From assembly GCA_916610825.1 (NCBI GenBank), contig OU744447.1, positions 11,267,751 to 11,331,750 of the forward strand: a stretch of DNA of 64,000 nucleotides. The letters are read 5' to 3'. Under the pieces are notes generated by a model that saw nothing but the letters and a program-made list of their open reading frames with translations, had not been told where the DNA came from and did not search any database. Shown here in pieces: positions 21,327 to 33,600 of this stretch (within the stretch, counting starts at the first letter, position 1; each line of letters begins with the position of its first letter). A program made the translations under genes and the position numbers. Source of the stretch: Haliclystus octoradiatus. Taxonomy: Eukaryota > Cnidaria > Staurozoa > Stauromedusae > Haliclystidae.

Positions 21327-22799
21327 CTCTGTCAAATGACATCGAGGAGGTCGATCAAATCTTTTCGAATTTCCAAACACGTGGACCAACCAATGAAATC
21401 CCACAATTACGTTCGATTACGACGTCATATTTTAGAATAAATGTTATCTGATAGCAAAGAATATAGTGATCAATGTCATATATGACAGAGCTGTAAATAA
21501 TGGTAGTGGAAATAGAAAAGAGTCAGAGATTTAGTTTTCAAAAATGAATAAACACAACCCTACCTTATTGTTATATGCTGCAACCTATTTACGTAAATAA
21601 TTTTAATGTAAACTACTCATACTTTGATTAAAATAGAAAAGTTCATTCGACGAGTAACTGCGATTGTCCAGGATTTTGGTTATTTTATTAAGTATCCGAT
21701 TAAATATTAATTTAATCTTCTATCCAGATGTCGTTTCGTTTCTATATAGCTATAGGAAAGATGAAGAGAAGCTCAAGGAATGGGGAAGAAATTATTCAAC
21801 GTGACCTTTGTTGAGTTTGGGTTATACAGTATTCAATATTGATAATACAAATGACAATATACAAAAGACCTGATAGTTGTGAATAGAGAGTTTTTTTACA
21901 GCAGCTACTTTGGCCTTGTATAGCAATGCATCCCGGAGGCGATTTGACAAACAGATAGAAGTTGTGACCACCTGCGCGCGCATGTGCCGTAACATATCCA
22001 AAGCGGTCAATTTGCTCTAATTGTGCGGCCAAAGCCTAACACGTAAGTTATCTTTACAAAATGGCGATCAGAAGCAGACGTAAAACGAAGGAAACCTATG
22101 ACTTATATTTAGATTACACTTTATATTTCTTAATGAAAATTGAATACTTGATTACACTTCACAATAAAAAATTTACGATTAAATGGATTCAGAAAAACTT
22201 TTATTATCAAGTCAAATAGTCGACGGCATAAATCTTAATTCCTGAATGTCATGGCCTATTATTTGATTATTCTATGGTTCTAGACACACAGTAGTCGAGA
22301 ATCTATATCGCTAAATAGGTAAGCACATAATAAACTATGACTTATCTAAGTTTGAAACTGTTGACGGTATTTGATAATGCTTCAACAAACAGCAGCTCGA
22401 TATTTATTCTGCAAAAACACGACAGTCGAGTTCAACAAAGTCTAGAAACCTTCTATACGTTTGCAATAAAAATTGTCTGGTTCTTTTAAAAGCGCGCACT
22501 AATTTATCTAAAACTGGTTGCACATTTAAAATAAATAATAAACTACCATGATTCTAAGTTTGACTATAATTGCTTGACTCTTTAATACCAAAGTTATTTA
22601 CTTTGCAAAATACGAAGTATACTATACTCTTTCCGCTTTGTTGACAAAGTCTCAAAGCCATTTTTACTTTTTGAATTATAAGGTCTCTCAATCAAAGCAA
22701 GGTAATGCCGATGACTACATATCACTCAACATGTATCACATGCATACACATTTATCGACGTAAATTGATAAAATTTCATGAAAAAGTATCAAGTTTAAT

Positions 22800-23995
22800 A
22801 TGTTTAGATATATAATCATCCAAGTTGCCAAAGGTTTTTTGGGGGGAGGGGGTGTCAAAATGTAGGTCTTTCACTTACTTCAACTTGTAGGTCTCTCCAA
22901 ATAAATTGAGACATGCAGATGACTAGATATCACTAGGTAGTACTCTTAGACATGTATCAAAATCAATTCAAAATACTTCTTGAAAATCGACCGAGTTTAT
23001 ATTTAGATACAGCCACTTAAGTTGACAAAGGGGGCATTTGGGTTTATTCAAAAAGCTAGGTTTACACTTTCTCCCACTTCTAGGTAGGTTTCTCAACATA
23101 AAACAAGGGATGCCGATGATAAGATATCATTAGAGATCACTCCTAGACATGTATTGAAGCAAATTCAAAATAATTCTCGAAAATTAATCGAGTTTATATC
23201 TAAATATAGCCACTTAAGTTGACAAAGGGGGCATTTGGGTTTTTCAAATAGCTGGGTTCACACTTTCTCCAGCTTTTAGGTCCGTCAAATTAAAACAAGG
23301 GGTGCCAATGATTAGATATCATTAGAGATTACTCCTTGACACGTATCGAAGTAAATTCAGAACATTTCTTCAAAAAACATCCAGTTATATTTTGATAGAG
23401 CCATTTAAGTTGACAAGGGGTGCATTTTGGGTTTTTCAAAAAGCTGGGTTCACACTTTCTCCAGCTTCTAGGTCCGTCAAATTAAAACAAGGGGTGCCAA
23501 TCACTAGATATCATCAGAGATTACTCCTTGACATGTATCGAAGTAAATTCAGAACATTTCTTCAAAAAACATCTAGTTATATTTTGATAGAGTCATTTAA
23601 GTTGACAAGGGGTGCATTTTGGGTTTTTATATCATCAGAGATTACTCCTTGACATGTATCGAAGTAAATTCAAAACATTTCTTGACAAAATATCTAGTTT
23701 ATATTTAGATAGAGCCACTTAAGTTGACAAGGGGTGCATTTTGGGTTTTTCAAAAAGCTGGGTTTTACACTTTTTCCAACTTCTATGTCTCTGAAAGTAA
23801 ATTGAGACAGGCAGATGACTAGATATCACTAGATGGGACTCTTAGACATGTATCAAAGTAAATTCAGAACATTTCTTCAAAAAACATCTAGTTTATATTT
23901 TGATAGAGCCATTTAAGTTGACAAGGGGACATTTGGGGTTTTTCAAAAGCCGCATTTTCACTTTCTCCAACTTCTAGGTCCCACCAGATATTACT
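22800..23995 (+). repeat. ~190-bp tandem repeat, left arm of the foldback
   Basis: The marker AAGTTGACAAGGGG recurs near 22822 (diverged), 23018, 23216, 23408, 23600, 23722 and 23910, spacing mostly 188-198 bp with one shortened unit. Each unit also holds AGCTGGGTTCACACTTTCTC and TAGATATCA. Confidence 0.85.
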
Positions 23996-23999
23996 TGTA

Positions 24000-25075
24000 A
24001 ACGACACCCAGCGTCTGTGGAGTTTAATTTGTGTTACAGTTTGTATATTTGTTCAACTATTAGAACATTGAAACTACATAACACTAAACACATGAATATC
24101 TTTGCTATTAAAATGAACTATTTCAAATTAATAATTCCGTCGTCGTAGAACACCCAAACACCTGACAAACAACTGTCACAAATTGAGGTGATGTGTACGT
24201 AAAACAGCATGTGCACAGTCCAACTGCATGCTGCTGAGGATGACTGCCACATTTTTGAGAGATAAAGTAAATCCAACAACTAAATTCCCTTGTATTTCAT
24301 GTATTTCTTAATAAATTATATTTATTTCAAGCATAAAAAATGATTGAAAATAGGGCAGATTCAACATTAAATATCTCCGCTTATACAGTTTCAAACTAAG
24401 AAATCATTGTCACCATTCTTCATCATTTAGCTTCAGCTACTTGAATCTGTGTTAAAAATTTGTTGTGTCATGTGCTCTTTAAACTAGGTTACCTATATAA
24501 GCAAAATATCTAAATTCTCTAATTGCTCAGAATTCTAAAAATAGTGTTACGTTATGATTGAATATAGTGCTCTCAAAACAATCCCGAAGTAACATTACGT
24601 TATAAGTTAAAGAGATGACATGCTATCATCTATTACATTCAAATAACGACACCATAATCAAACTTAGGCATAATTCAGAATACCTATTCATGTAGCTACG
24701 TCATCCAAGTTCAACATTTGTAATTAAACAATCATGTAATAATATAAAAAGAGGCCGATAAATTAGGAATTCCATTAATTAATTAACTAAATAAAAAGCA
24801 CAAACTTCATGAAAAAATATTAATTTAAGATATAAAATATATAGCCTCAAATTGATGTATCTAAATATACACTAATAATAACATAAAAGTGATTGTGTAG
24901 TCATTGCTGTTTTAATATTGTTTGATGCCCACAAAGCAGAGCTGTTTAATAATAAATAAATGCAAAAAATGAAACATTCATATTTGCTACTAATAGTTTC
25001 GCCTTCAGCGATCATCATGCAATTTAATCTATAGATATGATATGAATGTCTGATTTTTGTGTTTATTTATTATTA
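24000..25075. other. Spacer of the Mutator-like foldback
   Basis: About 1 kb of A+T-rich DNA between the arms, without a gene. Its right end (about 24950-25074) is a smaller hairpin: TAATAATAAATAAA and ACATTCATAT are mirrored by ATATGAATGT and TTTATTTATTATTA, with CTACTAATAGTTTC in the loop. Confidence 0.55.
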
Positions 25076-25084
25076 GATATGAAC

Positions 25085-25790
25085 TAGATATTTTTTCAAG
25101 AAATGTTTTGAATACTTGCCTAAGAGAAATCTCTATTGATATCTAGTCATCGGCATCCCTTATTTTAATATGAGGGATCTAGAAATTGGAAACAGTGTAA
25201 ATCCGGCTTTTTGAAAAGACACAAATGCCCCCTTTGATAACTTAAATGGCTCAATCTGAATATAAACTTGATATTTTGTCAAGAAATGTTTTGAACCTAC
25301 TTCAATATTTGTCAAAGAGTAATCTCTAATGATACTTAATCATCAGCACCCCTTGTTTCACTTTGAGGGACCTAGAAGTTGGAGAAGGTGTAAGCCCAGC
25401 TTTTTGAAAAACCCCAAATGTCCCCTTTGTCAACTTAAGCGGCTATATCTAAATATAAACTGGATCCTTTTTTGAGAAATATTTTGAATTTACTTCGATA
25501 CATGTCTAAGAGTAGTATCTAGTGATATCTAGTCATCCGCATGTCTCAATTTATTTGGATAGACCTACAAGTTTAAGTGAAAGACCAGCATTTTGACCCC
25601 CCTCCCCCCAAAAAACCTTTGTCAACCTGGATGGTTATATATCTCAACATAATAAACTTGATACTTTTTCATGAAATTTTATCAATTTACGTCGATACAT
25701 GTCTATGCATGTGATACATGTTGAGTGATATGTAGTCATCGGCATATCTTGCTTTGATTTGAGAGACCTTATAATTCAAAAAGAAAAAGA
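25085..25790 (-). repeat. ~190-bp tandem repeat, right arm of the foldback
   Basis: Inverse copies of the left-arm units, with CCCCTTTGTCAACTTAA-type markers near 25235, 25425 and 25618. Fewer units than the left arm, so the two arms have changed copy number independently. Confidence 0.8.
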
Positions 25791-26560
25791 TGGCTTTGAG
25801 ACTTTGTCAAGAAAGCGGAATGAGTATAGTATAATTCGTATTTTGCAAACTAAATAACTTTGGTATTAAAGAGTCAAGCAATTATAGTCAAACTTAGAAT
25901 CATAGTAGTTTATGAATTATTTTAAATGTGCAACCAGTTTGAGATAAATTAATGTGCGCTTTTAGAAGAACCAGAGAGTTTTTATTGCCAACGTAGGCCT
26001 AGGCCTATTCGATATTCTATAATCTATGGCCTATCGAAGGTTTTCTAGACTTTGTTGAACTCGACTGTCGTGTTTTTGCAAAATCAATATCGAGCTGCTC
26101 TTTGTTAAAGCATTATCAAATACCGTCAACAGTTTCAAACTTAGATAAGTCATAGTTTATTATGTGCTTACCTATTTAGCGATATAGATTCTCGACTACA
26201 GTGTGTCTAGAACCATAGAATAATCAAATAATAGGTCATGGCATTCAGGAATTAAGATTTATGCCGTCGACTATTTGACTTGATAATAAAAGTTTTTCTG
26301 AATCCATTTAATCGTAAATTTTTTATTGTGAAGTGTAATCAAGTATTCAATTTTCAGTAAGAAATATAAAGTGTAATCTAAATATAAGTCATAGGTTTCC
26401 TTCGTTTTACGTCTGCTTCTGATCGCCATTTTGTAAAGATAACTTACGTGTTAGGCTTTGGCCGCACAATTAGAGCAAATTGACCGCTTTGGATATGTTA
26501 CGGCACATGCGCGCGCAGGTGGTCACAACTTCTATCTGTTTGTCAAATCGCATCCCGGAG

Positions 26561-27331
26561 CGACGGTCTTTTCAAAATACATCACCAGGGCAACAATGTT
26601 TTCTTTAATTAATACTCGATGGACCACCTATTGGGAGCCTGTGAAAATATTCTATAGAGCAAAAGAAAACAAACTAAATGGAAGCTTATAGTAGTAGTGT
26701 CCATAATTATCTAAAGATGGAACTTTTCAAGTTGAATTTCTAATTACAGAGTACATTTTATTTGATTTTCTGTAAAGTTATCCAATTTGTCGCAGCTCTT
26801 TGCCTATTTCAAAACACGTGTTCCATCTACTGAGTTAAAACTATATAGGCCGAGCGATTAATAGCATTAATCGACAGCTAATAACCGACATAGCAACGAA
26901 AACACATACAATTTCAGTGGTTGCCATGGAGTGTCGTTGCTCTCTTGACATAGCTGCAAATCACGTGGTACATATTACTCGCTTTTTTCCAAGTGATGAT
27001 TAACAATAAAATATCAAAGAAGGAAATGAAGCTTCCGGTTTATCTGTCTTTTCCATGGTAAAATTGCTTGATTGGTGTATTTCATTTAGAATGTGAAGTA
27101 AAATAATTAGTCTGATTTCTGTTGATTCCTATTCTCGTAAACGTGACTTTGCTGAAATTGAATAATTGATGAAAGCGTTACGATTCATAGCTTGAAAAAT
27201 TGAGAATAGTGCACATTACAGGTTTAATACAAAAAAGCACTAGTCTAGCTCACAGCTATAGCAAAGCTGCTCTCTGCGTTCGCATTTAGGATATTTTTCG
27301 AATTGATATATGGTGGAGAATGTTATTGTGA
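26561..27331. other. Upstream of gene B, no feature recognised
   Basis: Contains the presumed promoter side of gene B. No specific element could be supported. Confidence 0.35.
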
Positions 27332-27691
27332 TTGAAGTTAATGGAGAGCTACAATATGGCGAGCTTTTTGCTTATGATGGTCGTTGGATATACGTCAATA
27401 TTTGTCAGATTTGTGACGAGCTCTGGGTCATGCTTAAAGCTTACAGATGCTTCAGATTATAAGGGACGAATATTTGTAAAGACAAATATAAATAACAGCA
27501 ATACTTTACAAAGGTTAACTACACTCAATGTCTATTTGTGCTCTAATAGATGTTCAAGAAATATCAATTGCATTGCTGTGGCTTTTCACAAGGAATCTTC
27601 TGCTGGTCCAAATTGTATGCTTTTTGGTTTGACCAGCATTAGCAACTACTTTGTTGTCAATGACAATGTCGTTGTCATTTTGCTCTTAAAC
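27332..27691 (+). CDS. Gene B exon 1: signal peptide + PAN-like module
   Basis: 120 codons ending at a GTAAGT donor, phase 0. Two in-frame ATGs exist; the second (MASFLLMMVVGY) makes the cleaner signal peptide and the true start may be there. Five mature cysteines in PAN-like order: GSCLKL, YLCSNRCSRNINCIAVAF, PNCMLF. This exon has no counterpart in the downstream duplicate. Confidence 0.8.
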
Positions 27692-30600
27692 GTAAGTATA
27701 CCATATTATTGTTCGGTATTGTGCATACAAATTATTCGTTTTAACTTCCTTTTACAGTTATTTTTTTTAACCGTTTGCTTTCAACGACTGTACTCTATTT
27801 TCATATATATATATATATATATAAATAGTAGATCAAAGATTACGAGCTTATATATATATAAAAGGTGTCAAAGACTACATGGCTTCATAATCGTTACAGA
27901 TATACTAACAATCCGACTAACAAGTCTTTTAGTATATTCTTCTGAAGATTGTGTAGCATGAAATTATTAGTAACCATTATGAATTTGCAGTCTTTGAATC
28001 CTTTTATATATTATCATATGATATGATATATTTCGTCATTTGATGGGCAAATAAAGGTCACTTACATACAGCCTTGATATTAACATAGGCGTAGGAGCTG
28101 GGGGCAGGGGGGCCCCCCAACGTATTTGAGAAAAAAATTCGGGCAAGTTTTCGGGCAAATCAACAAATTACAAGTTTTTTGTGGTACAGTGAATGTGTTC
28201 AGGAAATTTATTGTGTATTAATAAAATCCAACACTTCATAAAAACAGTTTTATGAACAGGAGTATACTATGCACTGTAAGCCTACTGGCAAGCTTTCTTC
28301 TTATCATGCTCCAATCTAATATTCATAATTTATGCAATAATTATGGTTGCTATATCGCTTAATTATGTTGAAGATTCCACCATTTGCAATATAAAATACC
28401 CAGAACTCAGCTAAACGTGATGACATGAGAAATGTTACATTGACCCAAATGTGTAAGTGGAAATTTTTAGGTCAATTTTCGGGCAGATCAAGCTATTTCT
28501 TATATCTCTTTGCAAATGAAATTATTTAGATTATTAATCATATAATTGCTTAAAATGAATGTAAAATGAATATGTTTCAATATTTAATGACGGTATTAAG
28601 AAATTTGTGGGGCTGAAGGAGGCCTGTGATGTCTGTGTTTGTATCCTGTGATAAATCTTCTGCAATTTTGCATATGAGTTACCTCTTATAACAACATTTC
28701 CCGGAAAATTTTTTTCGGGCAAAACCGTTTTTGCCCCCCTGGTTGGAAATGTGCCCCTACGCCTATGGATATTAATTAAGAACTAGATTAAGTAAAGGTT
28801 ATTAATTAAACATGAATATGACCCTTTTGCTATATGCATAAATACATATGACATACAGCATCAGGTTAACAACTGTTAATGTGAAGATATGTATCTATAT
28901 ATTAGCTATATGAAATGCTACACAACTGATTTTTTAACTATATAAACACTTTACAAAACACTGACAAATTACATGATCGTAGTTTCTCCTTGAATTGAGC
29001 AATAGTTTTTGATGTTACAATATCATCCGTCAGATTGTTCCACCAGGGTATTATACGGTTACAAAATTGGTTCTGAACGGATGGTAAACGCATTATTTGT
29101 TGAGCAATAAGTTTGTAAGTATGACCACGCATTAAGTACTTGTTACTATCATATTTAAGCTTAAGTCATCTATTGATAAATCTATAAGGTTAGGCGTGAT
29201 TTTAAAACAGTGCAGAGATCAAAAAACACTCTCCTGCAATCTAAACTGTCTAGATTTAGTAAATTCAATCGATTCTTGTATTCTGTATATGGACGATTGA
29301 GTAATCGGAATAATCTCCTTGTAAAATATCGTTGGACAGATTCCAACTTTTTAATATCCTTTACGAGGCATGGATTCCATACTGGCGACGAAGATTCCAA
29401 TAACGGACGGACATAGACATATATAAATTATATATATATACAAAGTTGACTCAGAGATTACGAATTTAGTCTGTTACTCTAAGATTCTCAGCAGCCCGAA
29501 TTCTTACCGAGACGAAAATGCGTAACCATATTACACCGGTGTTACAAGAGCTGCATTGGCCACCGATAGCAGAAAGAATATAATTCAAAATACTTCTAAC
29601 TACATTTAAAATAATTAATCATATTGCGCCTGTTATTTAAAAGATTATTTAATTCCTTATCAACCAATTATAAGAACATTGTGATCGATAAGTCAACATT
29701 ATTTAAAAATTAAAGTTTACACATCAATAGATACTTTTAATGCAAAATTAAAAACATTTTTATTCAAAAAAGCTTTTATGTAACCGGCCCAAGTCTGTAT
29801 AAATACTTATTACAATAAAACTCAAACGGTGTTTGTGAACAACTCACAATTGTTCCATTCCCGGCATTCCATTCATGTTACGAGCAATAGAGTTATGTAC
29901 TAGAGCAACGAGTATGAGAAATTATTTAATAGATCTAGCTGTCTCTCTACGGCTCCCAAAGATGACAATAATTTGTAAGTAATGATAACAGTGCAATATT
30001 TGGCTTCTTCATTCTATCATTGGCAGGGAGAAACTTGCTTATCCGGAGAAAATGTTGAAATTGAATTAATCCAAGATTCTATATCTTTTTTTGTATTTCT
30101 GTTATAGATGGAATGTGGTTTCAACTCTGCTGGTATGTATTATTATATCTGATTATTTAAATGGATATGTACTACTTACCTAATTAATCAAAGTAAGATA
30201 TAACAACCCCTTGACCAGCATCTTCCAATTGGTCATAAAGTAGCTTTTCAACTTCTATAAGCTTCTAAGTGGGATATCTGTTGATGAAAGGGGATGAAAG
30301 GCTGAGGCACAACCAGAGAACCTGTTTTTGACGGGGAAAGGGGTGAGAAACCCTTGAAATTAGCCTTCCTGATAGCCTTCATTTGTTGAGTAACATTTTA
30401 GAGATGAAATGCAAACTCCTTCATGTACTTTGCTACAAACAGGGGGAATTCCAGGGGATTTGCCAATGGGCATATTTATCTTAGCGAAATAAGATTGGGT
30501 CATTGCTTGTAGGAAATCCTTCTGGCTGAAAATATTTTAGAGGATCTGTTTTCGAAGCTCCCTACAGGGATTCAAAAATGTCACGCGTGTCATTAGAAAC

Positions 30601-33600
30601 ACTACTTTCCAATGCTGATAAGTCTTGATTAGTATAAAGTTTTGATTTGCCCATATAATAGTGTAAATCATTTTTTTTGTTAACATTCTTTAATAAGAAA
30701 TATGATTTTTTAGAAAATGTACAAGAATATATAATTGCTCTCTTCAACTACAGTATTCAATTTCTGAAATCGCATGACCATTACATTTTATCTAACCTAA
30801 TCAGACTTCTATATCCAGCACGAAAGATTCGCAATTGCTATAGTAGTCATTGTTGGTATTCGGCAGAGTACATAATAAAAGTACAGTATATATAATTATC
30901 ATATGTTATTTTATTTTTGGTTATTACTTGAACGCAGTAAACGGAAGTTGGTCAAGTTGGTCTGTAAAAGATCCATGTAACAGGTCATGCGGCGCTGGGC
31001 AATTGACTGAAGAACGTTCTTGTACTCAACCGATTTGCAATGGAGAAACTTGTATTGGGAATTATGAAAGAGTTGTACAATGCAACACTCATTCTTGCCC
31101 AGGTTAATCACAATCAAATTCTAAACAATGTATAATCATGCAGTATATTGATTAGTATATTAGCTATATAAATTTTTGTATGTGATGCCTTCTCATATTG
31201 TTCAAAATCTCGCGTCTTGGTATCATAGACTGAGTAGACTCTAGCATGGATGGGCAGTGAGCTCTAAAATACTATTTCCGCTAGAAATATTCTCACTTAA
31301 TCCTCGATGCTTAAATACCTCTAAATACAAAATATGCCTGTTATGGTACAACAATACATATGGAAGAAACGAAAAACTTCAGACATTCGCATAATCAACT
31401 TTCACCTCTTTCACGCAGATTCACAGCATTGCCAACTTTGTCACTAATAATTCTACTGTTGTAAAATTCAGTATCACGTTTGCAAATCAAACGCTTGAAA
31501 CTTTCAAAAGGAAGGATTAGCTCAGATGGCAGAGCAACCGAATTTCAGATCGGATCATATCTGATCAACTGTGGTTCAAATACCCTACAGGTCAACTGAG
31601 CCTTGACTTTATCTAAAACATCAAATGAGTACCATCTGAGGATGACGGATGGAATGGCTCAGAGGGAATTGCATTGTGAGTAGCTGCGGCGCATCGTTGC
31701 GCATTGACAATCGAGACCTATTTTCCACGAAATAAACTCTTGTACAAATAGAGGAATTGTATGGGTGTCTTCAGTAGGGCGACACTGAAGGTCTACATTA
31801 TTTCACTTTCAAACTTTCAAGTTACGGAAAAGGCTTTGAAACGTCTGTTTTCACATTCTATAACTATGTCCGTGTAAATGATTTACAAAATGTTCTGATT
31901 TACTACCAAAATTATGCTATAAAATTTAAAATTTCTAATGTTCTAAACAATCCGATTGGATTGCAAAAGGTGGATATGCCTAATTATCGTCATTACTCTC
32001 TGTTGCTTGTGTATCAATGTCATGTTAGAAGAAATGAAATGATTTAGCGTATGGGACAATTATGAAATGATTTTTGCATATAAAAGTACAGATACACAAC
32101 CAGATGATTATTTTTCATTTATTTCGAGCAACGCTATCGAAATGACATAATATAAAACACAAGAAGTTGAACATGGACGTTGATTGAAGCTTGTACTTTT
32201 CTAGTTTCCTAATATCAGTAATTTAACGCATGCTGCATGGCTCATTTAAATATTTGAATGTTTTATTATACATATAGTTCATGGAGGCTGGTCAACATGG
32301 ACACTACGTGGAACTTGCTCGCAGACCTGTGGCGGTGGATTAGCTACGGAGGAAAGAAAATGTGATTCTCCCTCTCCTCAATTTGATGGAAATGAATGCA
32401 CTGGAAATGACGAGAAGACAGTTTCATGCAATGCAGATCCATGCCCAGGTGAATCTTTTTTTTATCTCCCTGTGAATTGTAAATAAGACAAATGCAATTT
32501 TTGGATAGCTTATGCTGATTTCCCTTTCCAGTCGAGGGCTCTGGATTTTCTATTCATCTGCATTGGATCTGTTCTTTGTTGGTTAATAGTAGATGCAATT
32601 CTATTGTAGAGACCATCAATGACAATCAGTAGAATGCACCTTAATAAAATAGAGTTGATCATCATCATCATAGTAATCATCTTTTTGTGTTCAGATATCG
32701 TGTTCTTCTGTAAATATACAACAGCTCCATTGCATAGATTGTACGTTTTACAGGCTGACGAGTATACTAACTTTCAAATAGTACCTAAACTTATTGCAAA
32801 AGCATAAAATAACAGTATAGACGGGTAACATATAGGGTAACATTAAAATATATTGCTGCCTTTCTCAACTAAATTATCAGGATACCAATGTTTTGACTAT
32901 TGTAATCTATTCAACTCTATAAAGTCTCTATTTTGACGAACGGCAATTTTGCATATTTTTGACATGCTCCTCGTTATTAAATGTTTGCTATCTGCTTTGC
33001 ACAATTATACCTATAGACCCTACAAATTGTTTCCTTACTCAGCAGTGTCCGCTAACATAGTTGAATTTTTTTAATATGTATAATTGTCAATCAAGCCAGG
33101 CACACTGGCATATGAAATGACTAATAAAAACATCCATCGCAATTTATCACACATGTATAATGCAAATATATAAGATAGGATGGAGTGGTAACATTTATGT
33201 AACAAGAGTCTGATTCGTGTAATTCTATGTACCTGTGAGTCATGCAGAGGAAATCTAATAATGGTATTATTTTATTGTTCAATTTAGCTCCTCCTGTTAC
33301 AATCGTCACAGATAGCCCAGTCTGTTTTCAAGCAAAAGGAAGAAGCCCAGCTATTTTCACGTCAAACAGAGCTACAGGAGTTTACAAGGTTAAGCTAATT
33401 TCTAGAAGTGGGGGAGGTGTGAAATGTGGCAATGATGATAACTGGAGTCAAATCACGCCATTTGGGTGTGGCACAATTAAAATTCATGTTTTGATCACAG
33501 ATAACAATAATGATATTATCGTGCAAAAAGATCAATTTTCTGGAGTGCAATCAAATAATAGTGGACCGTGGCTCTCTATTGAGAGTGATTTAAAAGTTGA

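Larger units (their letters stand above)
21939..26551. mobile_element. Mutator-like foldback transposon, 4,613 bp
   Basis: The element starts GCGATTTGACAAACAG and ends with the inverse. Both sides are flanked by the same 9 bp, ATCCCGGAG (21930-21938 and 26552-26560), which fits the 9-11 bp TSD of Mutator-like elements. The arms remain inverted repeats over well above 1 kb, then run into ~190-bp tandem repeats present in both arms in opposite orientation. The open frames at both tips are the same arm sequence read inward and have no ATG, so they are not genes. No transposase is seen, so it is non-autonomous. Confidence 0.85.

Noticed and set aside
21796..22032. Open frame beginning MAAQLEQIDRFGYV on both arms (also 26458-26691)
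   Set aside because: Both are the same transposon arm read inward, the start codon is not ATG, and the two copies differ after the element ends. They are termini, not genes.
31513..31595. tRNA gene (box A and box B motifs)
   Set aside because: The sequence does not fold as a full cloverleaf by eye and continues into a shared body and tail found at other loci. It is a SINE head.
32619..32807. Short frame MTISRMHLNKIELIIIIIVIIF and copies at 51393 and 52998
   Set aside because: It lies inside an intron, its isoleucine run comes from ATC repeats, and no splice context supports it.
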